Positions 1 through 12,000 of a stretch of 21,736 bases of DNA are shown piece after piece. Location of the stretch: contig ATSW01008948.1 of NCBI GenBank assembly GCA_000444245.1, positions 1 through 21,736 of the forward strand, written 5' to 3'. Source of the stretch: Botryllus schlosseri (taxonomy: Eukaryota > Chordata > Ascidiacea > Stolidobranchia > Styelidae). The notes under the pieces are model-generated. The model saw only the letters and a list, made by a program, of their open reading frames with translations, ran no database searches and was not told the origin of the DNA. Made by a program: the position numbers and the translations under genes. Each line of letters starts with the position of its first letter. The stretch's first letter is position 1.

Positions 1-16
1 GTCCCAAATCCGTGGC
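1..16 (-). CDS. LTA4H: LTA4H-like exon 13, cut by window edge
   Basis: After a pyrimidine-rich acceptor (TCTTCCACTTCCAG) the frame reads ATDLG, matching human NATDLKD at about residue 488. Only five codons are visible, but position and phase both fit. About ten residues of linker present in human between exons 12 and 13 have no placed exon. Confidence 0.75.
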
Positions 17-3000
17 CTGGAAGTGGAAGAAATGAACAAGTCATAATCAAAGGCAGTCAGTAACAAAACACTTCTACTTTTACGTTAGGTCTGGAAATTA
101 CTCCAGTAAGTGGTTTCAATTCAATAGTAGATTTAGTCGAGGGTCCACATAATTTATTAGCTAATTGGAGGAGGCCACTTTCAGAATTGCAGGATATATC
201 TCAGAGACTGACGCAAAATGACTGATGACACTGTAATTACAGACTCCTAAACTTCGTTAAATTCCGACAATGCATTTACTCTTGGCGGCATAATAAAGGC
301 TGTAGGAAACAGCAAAGTCGCATTTCTTCCAAAGGATACTGAATAATCACAGTCAATTTACTAGTCTTAACAGGACCATGCGAGCTTCGCCTTGCATAAA
401 CCTTCATAGAACCACGTAGAAATAGAAAAAGCACTAAATGAAGTTACCAATGGTAGATTTAAGTTACATACATTTGTTGTACGGTAATTGAATTAAGGGT
501 TAATTTCGATTTTTGAAGGTTCACCGGTCTGCAACATTTGATTAATTAGTAAGTCGCTTACTGAAAAAGTTGTGAAGTACGCAAAACCTACTTCAGTACT
601 ATGAAAACGTACAAATACTCCGTTACTGAACCCTTCTCCCCCTGGGTGGTATCAGCAGAGATGGGAAAGTGTGTGAAATCAGATGGCGACGAATGACAGA
701 ATTATTCAATATAAATTTCAACCGATAATATCATCGCATACATTCGACATCGAACAAAACAAGACGGCCATTACCGTTGCCCACCGGTTGGCCAGGTCAG
801 TACACGCTTTCGAATATGTGTCGTCATACTCTGGTATCACTGGCGGCATTCCAGGCGAGGTAAACCAAGCTTTCCAATCGACGGAATCAAGAACATATTT
901 CTGGGAAATGACTATCGTTTAGAAAACTTCACTTTCGTCTTATGATAAGGCTAGGCAAAATCGGGGTTGTAACTAAGTCCCAAGTCAATCTCACTTTTAT
1001 AGTTTTGACTCGAGTCGAGTCAAGTTATTTTTAATTCACCACTGGTTCAAGTCCGAGTCCAAGTCTGACTGTCAGTTTCCAGTTAAAGTCTTGTTAAAAC
1101 CACTTTTTATAACTCTGTTTGGTGATATCGGATGGTTCGCATTTTGAATATAGTAATTTTCCTCACTTTTAGCAGTTTCTGGTCGCATTTTCAAGTACCA
1201 GTACCAATAGGCGAAACACCGATAGTGTGGTTACTTTACTATTCTTCAAAATTCTAATGAAATGTTGGTCTTGTCCGTTTGAGTCTCGAATCATATGACT
1301 TGGTTCGAATCATGCACAATGACTCGAGAACAAGTCAAGTCAAAACACAGATTGACTCGAGTGGAGTCATTTCCGTATTTGAAGGGAAAGATGTCCTTTT
1401 TTTAAATTTTTTTTAGTCAACACCGTCAAAATGGGGTAGAAGCGGGTAATTCGGGAGTCGAGTCGGAAAGAGGACCTTTTTTTGTAGTCAACACAGTACT
1501 ATTGGTAATAAAATTTAAAAATGTCCTCTTTTTCGGGTCTCAAAATAAAGTAAGCAAGGGTCAAGTCCGAGTCATAGTCCTTATTGCTCATTATCGAGTT
1601 CCCAGTTAATTCAAGTTGATTTCAACTCAGAACCGAGTCAAGTCCGAGTCCAAGCCAGGTGCCGATTCCGAGTCATAGCGCCGAAACTCGAGTTCAAGTC
1701 GTAGTGTTGACTATTAATTATCGAATTCAAGCCAGGTTCAACTCACTTCTGTCAAGCTATAGGGGGATGTCGGGGACCTCGGATTCACAGTGTACTCATT
1801 TTTCTCAGTCCGAACATGTTTATCCAAACAAATAAAAAGACACTTTCTGGGCCTACTTTTCAATTATATATCGGTCCTGATATACGAGACTCGAACCAAG
1901 TCATACAGAATGTGACTTGGTCGAGTTCTGCGCTATGACTCGAGTACAAGTCGAGTCAATACACAAATCGACTCGAATCAAGTCATTTACCATTCCCAAT
2001 ACGAGTCCTCCAAAAATTTTGAGTCTGGTCGGGTCATTACAACCCTGGTGTGGAGCCTGATTCTCAAGAGCTGGCCGCTTCACAAGTATGAAAACATGCA
2101 CTACCTGGTCTGGGAAGAAACCGTACAGAAAATCTTTCCACTGATCCGTCGTCAACGATCGGCCTTTGAAGTTTTCAATGTACGCCAACAGGAATGGCTC
2201 GAACTTGGCTGAAGGGAATTTGATGAAACTGAAATGTTTTATGCGACCGCAAAGAAAATAATGCCGGTTCTACATCGCATTGACGATGATTTGGTATTTT
2301 TACCTCTTTTTACCTCTTTCATTGCATTTTGTGACAATACTGTGGGTTAGAGTTGTTCAAAACTCGTTTTTTTCCGGATTCCGGGGATTGCTTTTGCTCA
2401 ATTGCAACCGGTAGAAGCAAAGTTTTCGGTTGAAATTTAGGATTCGCAAAAATAGCCTGGATGGTGGGTAATCCAAGAATTATGAACGCAAGTAACTTCA
2501 TTCCACGGTTTGGAATGACGTCGAATTCATTTTCCATCGTTTTTGTAGACGACTAAACAATTTCCTGGGATTGAAGGAAAAATTTGAAATTTTTTTAATA
2601 ACTCAGCGTTTTCAGGGTAACATAACAATTTAATTAGTTAATCCTCGAAATCTGGAATAAATACTCATTTTTGAACAACTCTACTGTTGGTCGATCACGA
2701 CTACACAGATATCTCATTTCGTTTACAGCCTTTCGCAGTGGAAAAATAGTATCGAAAGTATGATTCCGCCCCTATTAATAACCCTAGGGATATGACCAAC
2801 GAAACACTAACCTGGTCCGCCCAAGATTTCCTCAAGATGGAACAATAAAGTGTGGCCCTTTTCATATGGAACAGAGGAGAACGCATCGTCTGGGTCTGTG
2901 TCAGTCAGGTCCGGCACCAGACAAGTGTACGGACTGTCACATCCGAATGTGTCAACCTGAACAAGGCCCAGAGGTGCTCAAAATTGTCATCGTTGGCGCT

Positions 3001-6000
3001 CAAGTAGAAGTAGAAGTAGCGATGTAAATTTCTATTCAATTACAAGAAGTATCGATGTCAAAACGAATTCAACTGGTAGCTGACGCTGTGACGTGGACTT
3101 CTAAAATCCCATACTGCTCTCTCCGAGAGACTAATTTGTTTATCCCAAATTCCGAATGGATTTGAATATTGTTCAGATTGTTCTACACTGTCTTAACGAC
3201 ATAAATCTTTATAATTAACCAGTCATCATACTAGACTCTGCCCCGCACATTCAGTCATCAATAGTGCACCTAAAGGTATCTAAATCTTTATTTCAATTTA
3301 CTGCAACGGTCATATGTTTATGTTTATAGAGAAATTAACAGAGCAAGATTTCTGATCATTGTTCTATTGGCATTTTTACAAAGATGTAACCTGATTAATC
3401 TATCAATAATTTAGAACATTGTCTGTTTTCAAAACATCGTTCCTACCCCCTTTTGTTTCACCTCTCTTCCTTCTCTCCCGGCTGACATACAACGAAAATT
3501 TGAAAAGTACTCAAGCAGATGCAAAAGGTAGATTTTGTCGGAACATCGCATACTATTAGTAACCGATCGTAGGTGGCTACTTTTTGAAATTACCTTACAT
3601 ATCTTTGCGACTAACGCAAAATGGCTAATGACACTACAAATAAGTGCAATTTTAAGGCCCCGTGAAACAGTGTAATTTTCGCCAGTTATGACAATTTCAC
3701 ACATAAACATGGCGGAATCATATCCCAAAACGACTTCCTATGTTATAAAAAATCCAAACATGTAAGTAGTTATGCCTAAAAATCCATATACCAAAAGCGG
3801 AAGTAGTAAAAACCCATGAAAAAAAAACCTTTTTACAATTCAATATTGAAATCGACTTGAGGATACCTGTTTAGTAGTCATACAAATTGTGTAAAATTTT
3901 TATTCAACTCACAGATGCTCGAAGATCTTTAAGTCCATCTGAAAGACAGTGAATTAATGAGAATGCTGGACGTGCAAAGAAAATTGATCAGAATTGGATA
4001 ATGCAATAGCCATGACCAGATATGGAACGGCCCACTGTTATAAACACCAAAAATACAGTTGTTTGCTCTCACTTTGCGCTAGGAATTGTCTGTTTTCTTC
4101 ATCGGTCAGGGACTTCATGATCTTCCTCTCCAAGAAAACAGTGTGGCCTTCGTTCAACCTGCATTTAAAGTACATGACAACAAATATTATTTCGAAGAAG
4201 TATAAAATTCGTTTGAAATTGTCAAGTAAACATAGATGAAAAATTATTCATCATGTTTAGCCACGGCTGGTGTTCACATATTAAATGTATTTCCATTTCA
4301 ATGTAATTACAAAATCGTAAAAATCATACTATGAGCTGGGCAGGGTTGTAATGACTCCATTCACGACTTGAAAAATAGGCTAGGAAACCGTCTTTTGTCT
4401 GTTTGAATAAACATGTCAAGAGTGAGAAAAATGAGTATATCATGTACGCGAGGCCTTCGATATTACTTTAGAGTACTTTAGAGAAAAGCGAGTGTAACTT
4501 GACTTGAACTCAATAATGAAAACTGAGCACTAAGACTAGGACTCTACCCTTTTCTCCCTGTTGAAGTTGAAAATAACTCGACTCGACTCAAGTCAAAACT
4601 ATAAAAATAAGATTAACTCGTGGTTCAGAACAAGGGTTGTAACCAAGTCACAAGGCTTCGAATCACATAACATTCCCACTTATATAGTTTTGAATCGAGT
4701 CAAGTCCGAGTCATTTTCTATTCACCACCGAGTCAAGTCCGAGTCCAAATCATCGAGCAGAGGGTCGAGTCCGAGTCATGGTATTATGACTCGAGTCCGA
4801 GTCCAAGTCATTGTGTTGACTGCTCAGATTCCAGTTAAAGTCTTGTTAAACCCACTTTTCATAACTCTGTTTCGAGATATCAAATATTCCGCGTTTATAA
4901 TATAGTAATTTCCCTAACTTTTAGCAGTTTCTGTTCGCATTTTCAAGTACCAGTACCAATAGATGAAATCCCAATCCCACACTTTACTATTCTTCGAAAT
5001 TACAATGAAATGTCGGTCTTGGCCGTCTGAGTCTCGAGTCACATGACTTGGTTCGAGACAAGCGCAATGACTCGAGTCCAAGTCGAGTCAACACACAGAC
5101 TGACTCGAGTCGAGTTATCTTTATATTTTGAGAAATTGACTCGAGTCATCAGAAAATCGTGACTCGAGTCATTACAACCCTGTTCAGAACCTTGCGACTT
5201 GGTTATAAGGTTATAACCCAGGCAGAATCTCAGCTCACCAAAAATGCTCCCATGTGTTGTTGGTCACAAGATTGCCAGTCCAGCTGTGTGCGATTTCGTG
5301 TGCAATCACCTGTCAATCATAACAATGAACACATTCAGTTTCATGGTACAAAATAAACACATCCCGAGATCTAGCACCATATTCGCTGCTTCCAAAAATT
5401 GACTTCATGATATCGCGTGACTAATCGTGTGTAGTCAACTGAAAATCAGCCCACGTACGAGGCCGACATGGCAGTTATAATCAGTTGCACTTGCAATGAC
5501 TCGACGATTTACTGATGACTCGACTTGACTCATTTTCTTAAAATACGGAAATGACTTGACTCGAGTCAATCTTTGTATTGACTCGACTTGAACTTGAGTC
5601 ATTTTCTTAAAATACGGAAATGACTCAACTTGAGTCAATCTGTGTATTGACTCGACTTGGACTCGAGTCATCGGGCATGACTCGAACCAAGTCATATGAC
5701 TCGAGACTCAAAAGGCCAGACCAACATTCCATTGTAATTTCGGAGAATAGTAAAGTAACCACACTATTGGAATTTCGTCTATTGGTACTGGTACTTGAAA
5801 ATGCGACCAGAAACTGCTTAAAGTGAGGAAAATTAGTTTATTATAAATGCGAACCATTCCATACCACCAAACAGAGTTATAAAAAGTGGGTTTAACAAGA
5901 TTTCATCTGGAAACCGAGCAGTCAACACAGTGACTTGGACTCGGGCTCGAGACATAATACCATGACTCGGACTCGACCGTCTGCTCACTGACTTGGACTC

Positions 6001-9000
6001 GGACTTGACTCGGTGGTGAATTGAAAATGACTCGACTTGACTCGAGTCAAAACTATAAAAGTGAGATTGACTCATGACTCGGTTACAACCCTGGTTATAA
6101 TATGACGAGTATGACCAACTAACATATGCAGACCACAAGATGTTGATTGCCGTTCATCTAAGATGGTACAAACTTTTCAGTAGGATGGAATATTAGTAAC
6201 AAAATTACGGTCATATCTGTCTATCTCTGACATAACAGAAATAAAGGGCTGCTTAAAGGGGCGCTGCGCTCTAAAAATGATGTGGTCTCAAATTGCAGGG
6301 AAAAACGAAGAAAAATTTTTGGCCGCAGCCATTTCCTTCGGAACGCCACCGTAATGGAGCTACAATTTATTGAAATTTCTACAGGACCTTCACGCTCCAA
6401 CTGTCGCGGCTGCTTAACCCGTTGCATGGCACGATGTCTTCATCGTCGCACTTGCTCGACGCGATAACGCAGGCACGCAGAGAACGAACTTTGGACATAT
6501 TACCTTCATAACATCGGCTGACAACTATGTAAAATTCGTTCTCGGCGTGACTGCCTAATTGCGTCGAGCAAGTGCGACGGTGGAGACATCGTGCCATGCA
6601 GCGGGTGAAGCAGCCGCGGCAGCTGGAGCGTGAAGGTCCTGTAGAAATTTCAATAAATTGCAGCTCCATTACGGTGGCGTTAGGAAGGAAATGGTTGCGG
6701 CCAAAAATTTTTCTTCGTTTTTCCCTGCAATTTGAGACCACATCCTTTTTAAAGCGCAGAGCCCCTTCAACTATTGAAAAGGAAATCGATGAATACAGTG
6801 GTTCTAAGCCTTTACAAATCCTTACGCTAATCTGTAAGCGTCCAGCAAAAGCCAAATCTTTGCTACCCCATCACACACCCAATACATTAATGCAGAATAC
6901 TGATGCACAAAATGAAGTGTGCCTCAGAGGCAGCGGTAAAAGAACATAACCATTAAAACATGATTTTCACACAGAACAAGAAGATGACAATGAATAGATA
7001 CTGCATTTCTGTGTGACTTTTACTGGATATGAGTGGGTTGTGTGTTGACCTCCAGCAAACCCTTGGGGTGCGTTTGAAACTCGATTAAGTACTACTGGAT
7101 TGATGTCGGAGAACTTACGTTAGCCAGCGATCCATCTCCAGCAAGAAGCGTCGGAGTAACAAAAGTCAAGCACGGATTCTCCATTCCTCCAAACGGAAAC
7201 GTAGGGGGCAGCACTAGAAGATCGTAACGACCCCAGACGTACTCCCCGACAAGTTTCTCCCCCGCTGCGATGAATTTCTCGGTCTGTGAAAACGGAGCGC
7301 CAAATCAGTTTTCGTTTTGCGTGAAAATCATATTTTAATGGTCATGTTCTTTGAGTGCTGTTGATGCGCAGTTCATTTTATCCACCAGTAATTAATAGTA
7401 ATGCATTAGATGTGTTTTGTGGTAGAACTCGGCAAAATAGGGGTTCTGCGACGCCTTGCAGATTAGCGTAAGTGTTCCGCGGCTTAGTGACGTCTAAGAA
7501 CCACGGGAGGAGTAGTGAGAATATGTTACAGCAAAATATTAAGCCTACCAGGCGAGCGATAATTTCATAAAAAGCCGAATACCTGACCAAACTCTTTTTG
7601 GGCTTTGTCCACCAATTCGGCTTCAGACCAAACGTCAGTCCGCGGACCGACATATCTCTTTTCCAACTTGCCGACAACGATAGCTAGGAGGTACGAAGGT
7701 ATTGCGATCTAAACAGACAAGAAAGAATACGTCAATATCTTTTGCTAGATTAAGTCTGACGAGAGTAGAGAACTCCAATATACTATTGAACAACATATTC
7801 ATAAGGGCTGTTAAAAAAACACAGATTATATGGATTTGAAAAAACTAACAGTGGTAAATTCTTTAATTATTCATTATAGATCTTCCCACCGTGAATACTA
7901 GGATTTGAAATCCTAAATTTAGACCATTAGTAACTTCGCTTCTGCGGGTTGGAATTGAGTCAAATTTGTTGTGCACTGTATTATCAGACAACTTAGCAAT
8001 TTCATGGGGTAGCGAGCAGTGTTGGGATGACTCGAGTCATGACTTGACTCGAGTCACCTTTTTCGTATGACTTGACTTGACTCGAGTCACTTTGCTAAAA
8101 TGACTTGACTTCACTTGACTCGGCGTATCAAAAATGTGGATTGACTCGTGACTCGGAGCAAAATTCACGAGTCAATTTCAAGTCATCAAGTAATCGGTGT
8201 CGATAAAAATCATTGTATCTTGCATATGGTCGGATTGCTCGCGAAACGCTCGTGTAACCGTGAGAGCGACTAATCATTCAATGATTGTGCGCTTCACTGT
8301 GCCTTCATTGTTCTTTCCCAAATAAATTGACCGCAAACGAAGTGATCGAAGCTTATAGCTTACGATCTCATAAACTAGTATAGTAAAGTAATTTAATAGT
8401 AAAATGTATATTCCTGTTTTCTGTTCTTACGTCAACCAAACCTCTTGGTTTATTAAAATTGACTTCGAATATAATTTATATAGTCATCAACCATTGGCGC
8501 AGGCTCGAATGTATAGTGCATCTTATCAATTCGTTTCTCTATTCTCTATTTTGGCTGGTAACTATAAACTGAGGCTATGCAATTACTTACGTAGTTTAGC
8601 AGTTCTATGTACATGTGAGCGATACAGCGTCTTCTTGCGTGTATATTTAACTCTATATTCGTTCATTGGTTCAGAATCAATGACCACTCAATCTGTATTT
8701 CAGACAGCCAGCAAAATGCAATGACATAATCATGCCTCATACTTAGAAAAGCCAACTTGACTTGAATTGTGATTTGACTCGTGACTTGACTTGACTTGAC
8801 TCGACTTGAGTCGCCTCCAAAAATCGAGTGACTTGACTTGACTCGAGTCACCTTCGAAAATCGATTGACTTGACTTGACTCGAGTCAAAATGTGCAATGA
8901 CTCAAAATGACTCGTGACTCGAAGGTAGTGACTTGATCCCAACACTGGTAGCCAGTCAAATTTCAAACATATTTTTATTTATTTTTATTAAATAAATTAG

Positions 9001-12000
9001 AAACCTTTTTATTATATAGCAATGCTTCTATAGAGTGGTAGCCAGTAAAATTTGAAAGAAAAAAAGTTAATTTTGAACAGCCGTGATATTCATATTGAAA
9101 TAAACCCGAATATTTTCGGCTGACACTCGTCAGGGGTAATCGTCAACAACGACCCGGGATGAATCTGACAAATAGTACCTTTTGATGAAAAACGTACGTG
9201 GTCATGTCATCCTTCGCTGGTGCAGTTCCTTCACCGACAGCACTCATGAGCGCCACCAGTGGGTTTTTCACGGTGACCTCCAGAATAAAATTTGAATTGT
9301 CAATTTATCAATGATTCCACATTCTCGAATCGGAAGCTTACCTTCGCACGGTACGGACATTTCACTGACGGAGTATCTTGACACGGCACTATGGAACGAG
9401 CGTGGATGGCCTGAAATTGGGTCGCATTAAATTGGTTCACGTGCGCATATTGCCTAGCCACAGGCTAAGCCCTACCCCTCTTTCACTTAACAGCGTAACT
9501 TACTTGGCATTGACTGAACAGATATGGCTGCGTTTTGCCAGCCGTCTGTTCGGGTTTCAACCACTGCAAAGCGCTAGCGTTTGGCGAAGTTGTATAAGAG
9601 ATGACGAGACAAAGGTCCGATGTTCTGAATAAGAATTAGAATGTATGCCACAACACCCACAGCCAGACCTGGACAACTAGAAATAGCTTTTCAAAATTTG
9701 ATTAGAATTAGATTTATAGTTAAGGGTGGAGTAGAAACAAATTTTTTTTTTTGAATTTCAAAAAGTCTTGTTATGTGGTGCCAAATAGCAAATAAATAAA
9801 TTCTATCATAATTTTGGGTTCCTACACCCTCTAGTGGTCATGCATTTTCACCAAACGAGCCGAAAATAGCTAATTTCGCCATATCTTGACAGCCGCTTAC
9901 ACTAGAAAGCTAGTTTTGGGCTTAAAAGATGCAGAAGCAAGAATCAGCTACTAGAGCTAGAAAGAAACAAAAAATGACTAATTCTCCCACTAGCTGTGAC
10001 TTTCAATGAATGTTTCGCTTATTGCTTGTTCTAATGCTGTTACTAGAATTTGTATTCCATTTGTATCACTGTAAATTATTTCATGCGAGTTATAATCCAC
10101 ATAAGCGAATTTTAAACATTTGTAGCCGTACGTTAGCTAAAATAGTTTATTCTATCACAATTTATCTTTAAATCTACTCCACTATAACTGTACCAACCAA
10201 TTTTTTCAATTAAATTGTGTGCTACTTTTTTCCAACGGTTGAAAAAATTAGGCGGCCAATGACCAATGATTTTTTACCAGTCTTTAAAATGTGCCAGTAT
10301 AGAAAAGGTTGGGAGCCGCTGCTATACGGTAGCTGGTATTAGTTCATGTGTTCACATAAACTATTTGTTAATGAGATTTTGCTCAATAGGCTATGTAGCC
10401 TACTACATGGTCGCGATATGCAGCCTGCATGTGTCAAAATGTAAACTACAGGATAGGAAATCACACTTTTAAGGCAGTTGTATGATAGGCCTATACACTG
10501 ATATTGAATTTGGCGATAGCTGAAGAGCCGACCACAATCACATATTTCGGAGAAGTGAATCGTATTGCAATTAAATTTTAACCAGTCTAAAGAAAACTCT
10601 ACTGGTAATAATAATTGAAGAATTGCCGATTCAGCAAGTGTTAGTCAATATTTGACTAACAAACAACGCGCTTCATTTGTAAATACCGGTACAAAAGTTT
10701 TACGAACCTAAACATTGAAATAATTGAGCCTATTCAAGAAATAAAATCACCAACTTTTTCAGATTACTAGGCAGCTGAATGTCAAGAGCAGAGCCAAACT
10801 TTGCGTGGGCATCCCGAATGGAGAACTTCAAGTCTTCCCCTTCAGATGTTACTTTTGAAACAGTGGTGTCGCGAGTGTCCAAGCTCTGTCAATATTGTGC
10901 CGTTTGAATCATTACGGATAGCTTGATTGCAACACAGATAGAATACTAAAGATGGTGCTCGGCGAAGTCTTATAAGTTACTCAAACACATAAAAATCTAT
11001 CACAAAGATCAATTACAAATACACACCAACACAGATAGATAAAGACACTGCTAATATAGACAAATACCTTCATATGTTCTTAAAATACATTACAGTGCAT
11101 TGAAATATATTTCAGAGAATAGGCCTACATAATAATGGAAATAAGGAAAATTTCACCAAATCAGAATTAGTTTTGGGGGAATTGTGCAGCTGAAACGGTT
11201 CAATAAGTAGATGTTACAACACACGAGAGTAGGATTGTACTTCCATCACAATATTGTCAACTTTAGATTCGTAGAAATATGTCGTGGTGCAGGGTTGAGT
11301 ACTATGATTTTACATAATTTTGAGCATTACTCGAGTCAACGAAAAATTGCGACTCACTTTCAAGAATACGTAAAATTACTCGACTTGAGTTAACCCGAGT
11401 CATTGCGCATGACTCGATCAAGTCACATGACATGCTATATGACTCGATTCAAATTTCAAAAAATAGGCCCGAAACTGTCATTTCTCTGTTTCAATTAACA
11501 TAATAAGACAGCTTCTTGGAGGTTCAGGACTTCAATAGGCCTATACAATTGAATAGTATATTCAATATATTCATAATGAAATTAACCCAAATATTATTGG
11601 CTGACACTCGTCAGGGGTAATCACCAGCAACTGGTAGAGAATTGAAAGAATATTGTATATCAACAATCGTGCCACAAAATACAACTTCACCGTACACTAC
11701 ATGACTTGGACTTGAGTCTCAACACCACGACTCAAGCTTGACCCATTGCTAAGAAAGATTGATTTGGTAGCAACCCTGTTGTGGTCAATCAAGGGCATTT
11801 GAGGAAAATTTTACGGAAAAATGCCGAACGGAAAACTCTCTTTCAAATTGACATAGCGCATAACTAAGAATTTATCGGCACACTTACCAAAATGGAAGGC
11901 TGATCAACATTCACATCAAACTTCAAGGTAACACTTCCGGTGATTGTGTGCGAATCGAAGTCGATCCACCAATCCAGTTCCATGTCTGTACAGACAGCCA

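Noticed and set aside
683-922. 79-codon plus-strand frame
   Set aside because: It is antisense to LTA4H exon 12, whose minus-strand reading is clearly homologous.
3429-3728. 99-codon minus-strand frame in LTA4H intron 9
   Set aside because: It crosses a degenerate repeat, has no splice logic with neighbouring exons and no recognisable protein text.
5435-5695. Regular repeats suggesting a CRISPR-like or satellite array
   Set aside because: The repeated units are overlapping palindrome motifs within transposon ends of a eukaryotic genome, with no constant spacers.
6379-6949. Long open frames (up to 158 codons) on both strands
   Set aside because: They lie in the two arms of a foldback; each frame is the mirror of the other and none resembles a protein.
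9378-9632. 84-codon plus-strand frame
   Set aside because: Antisense shadow of LTA4H exons 3 and 4.
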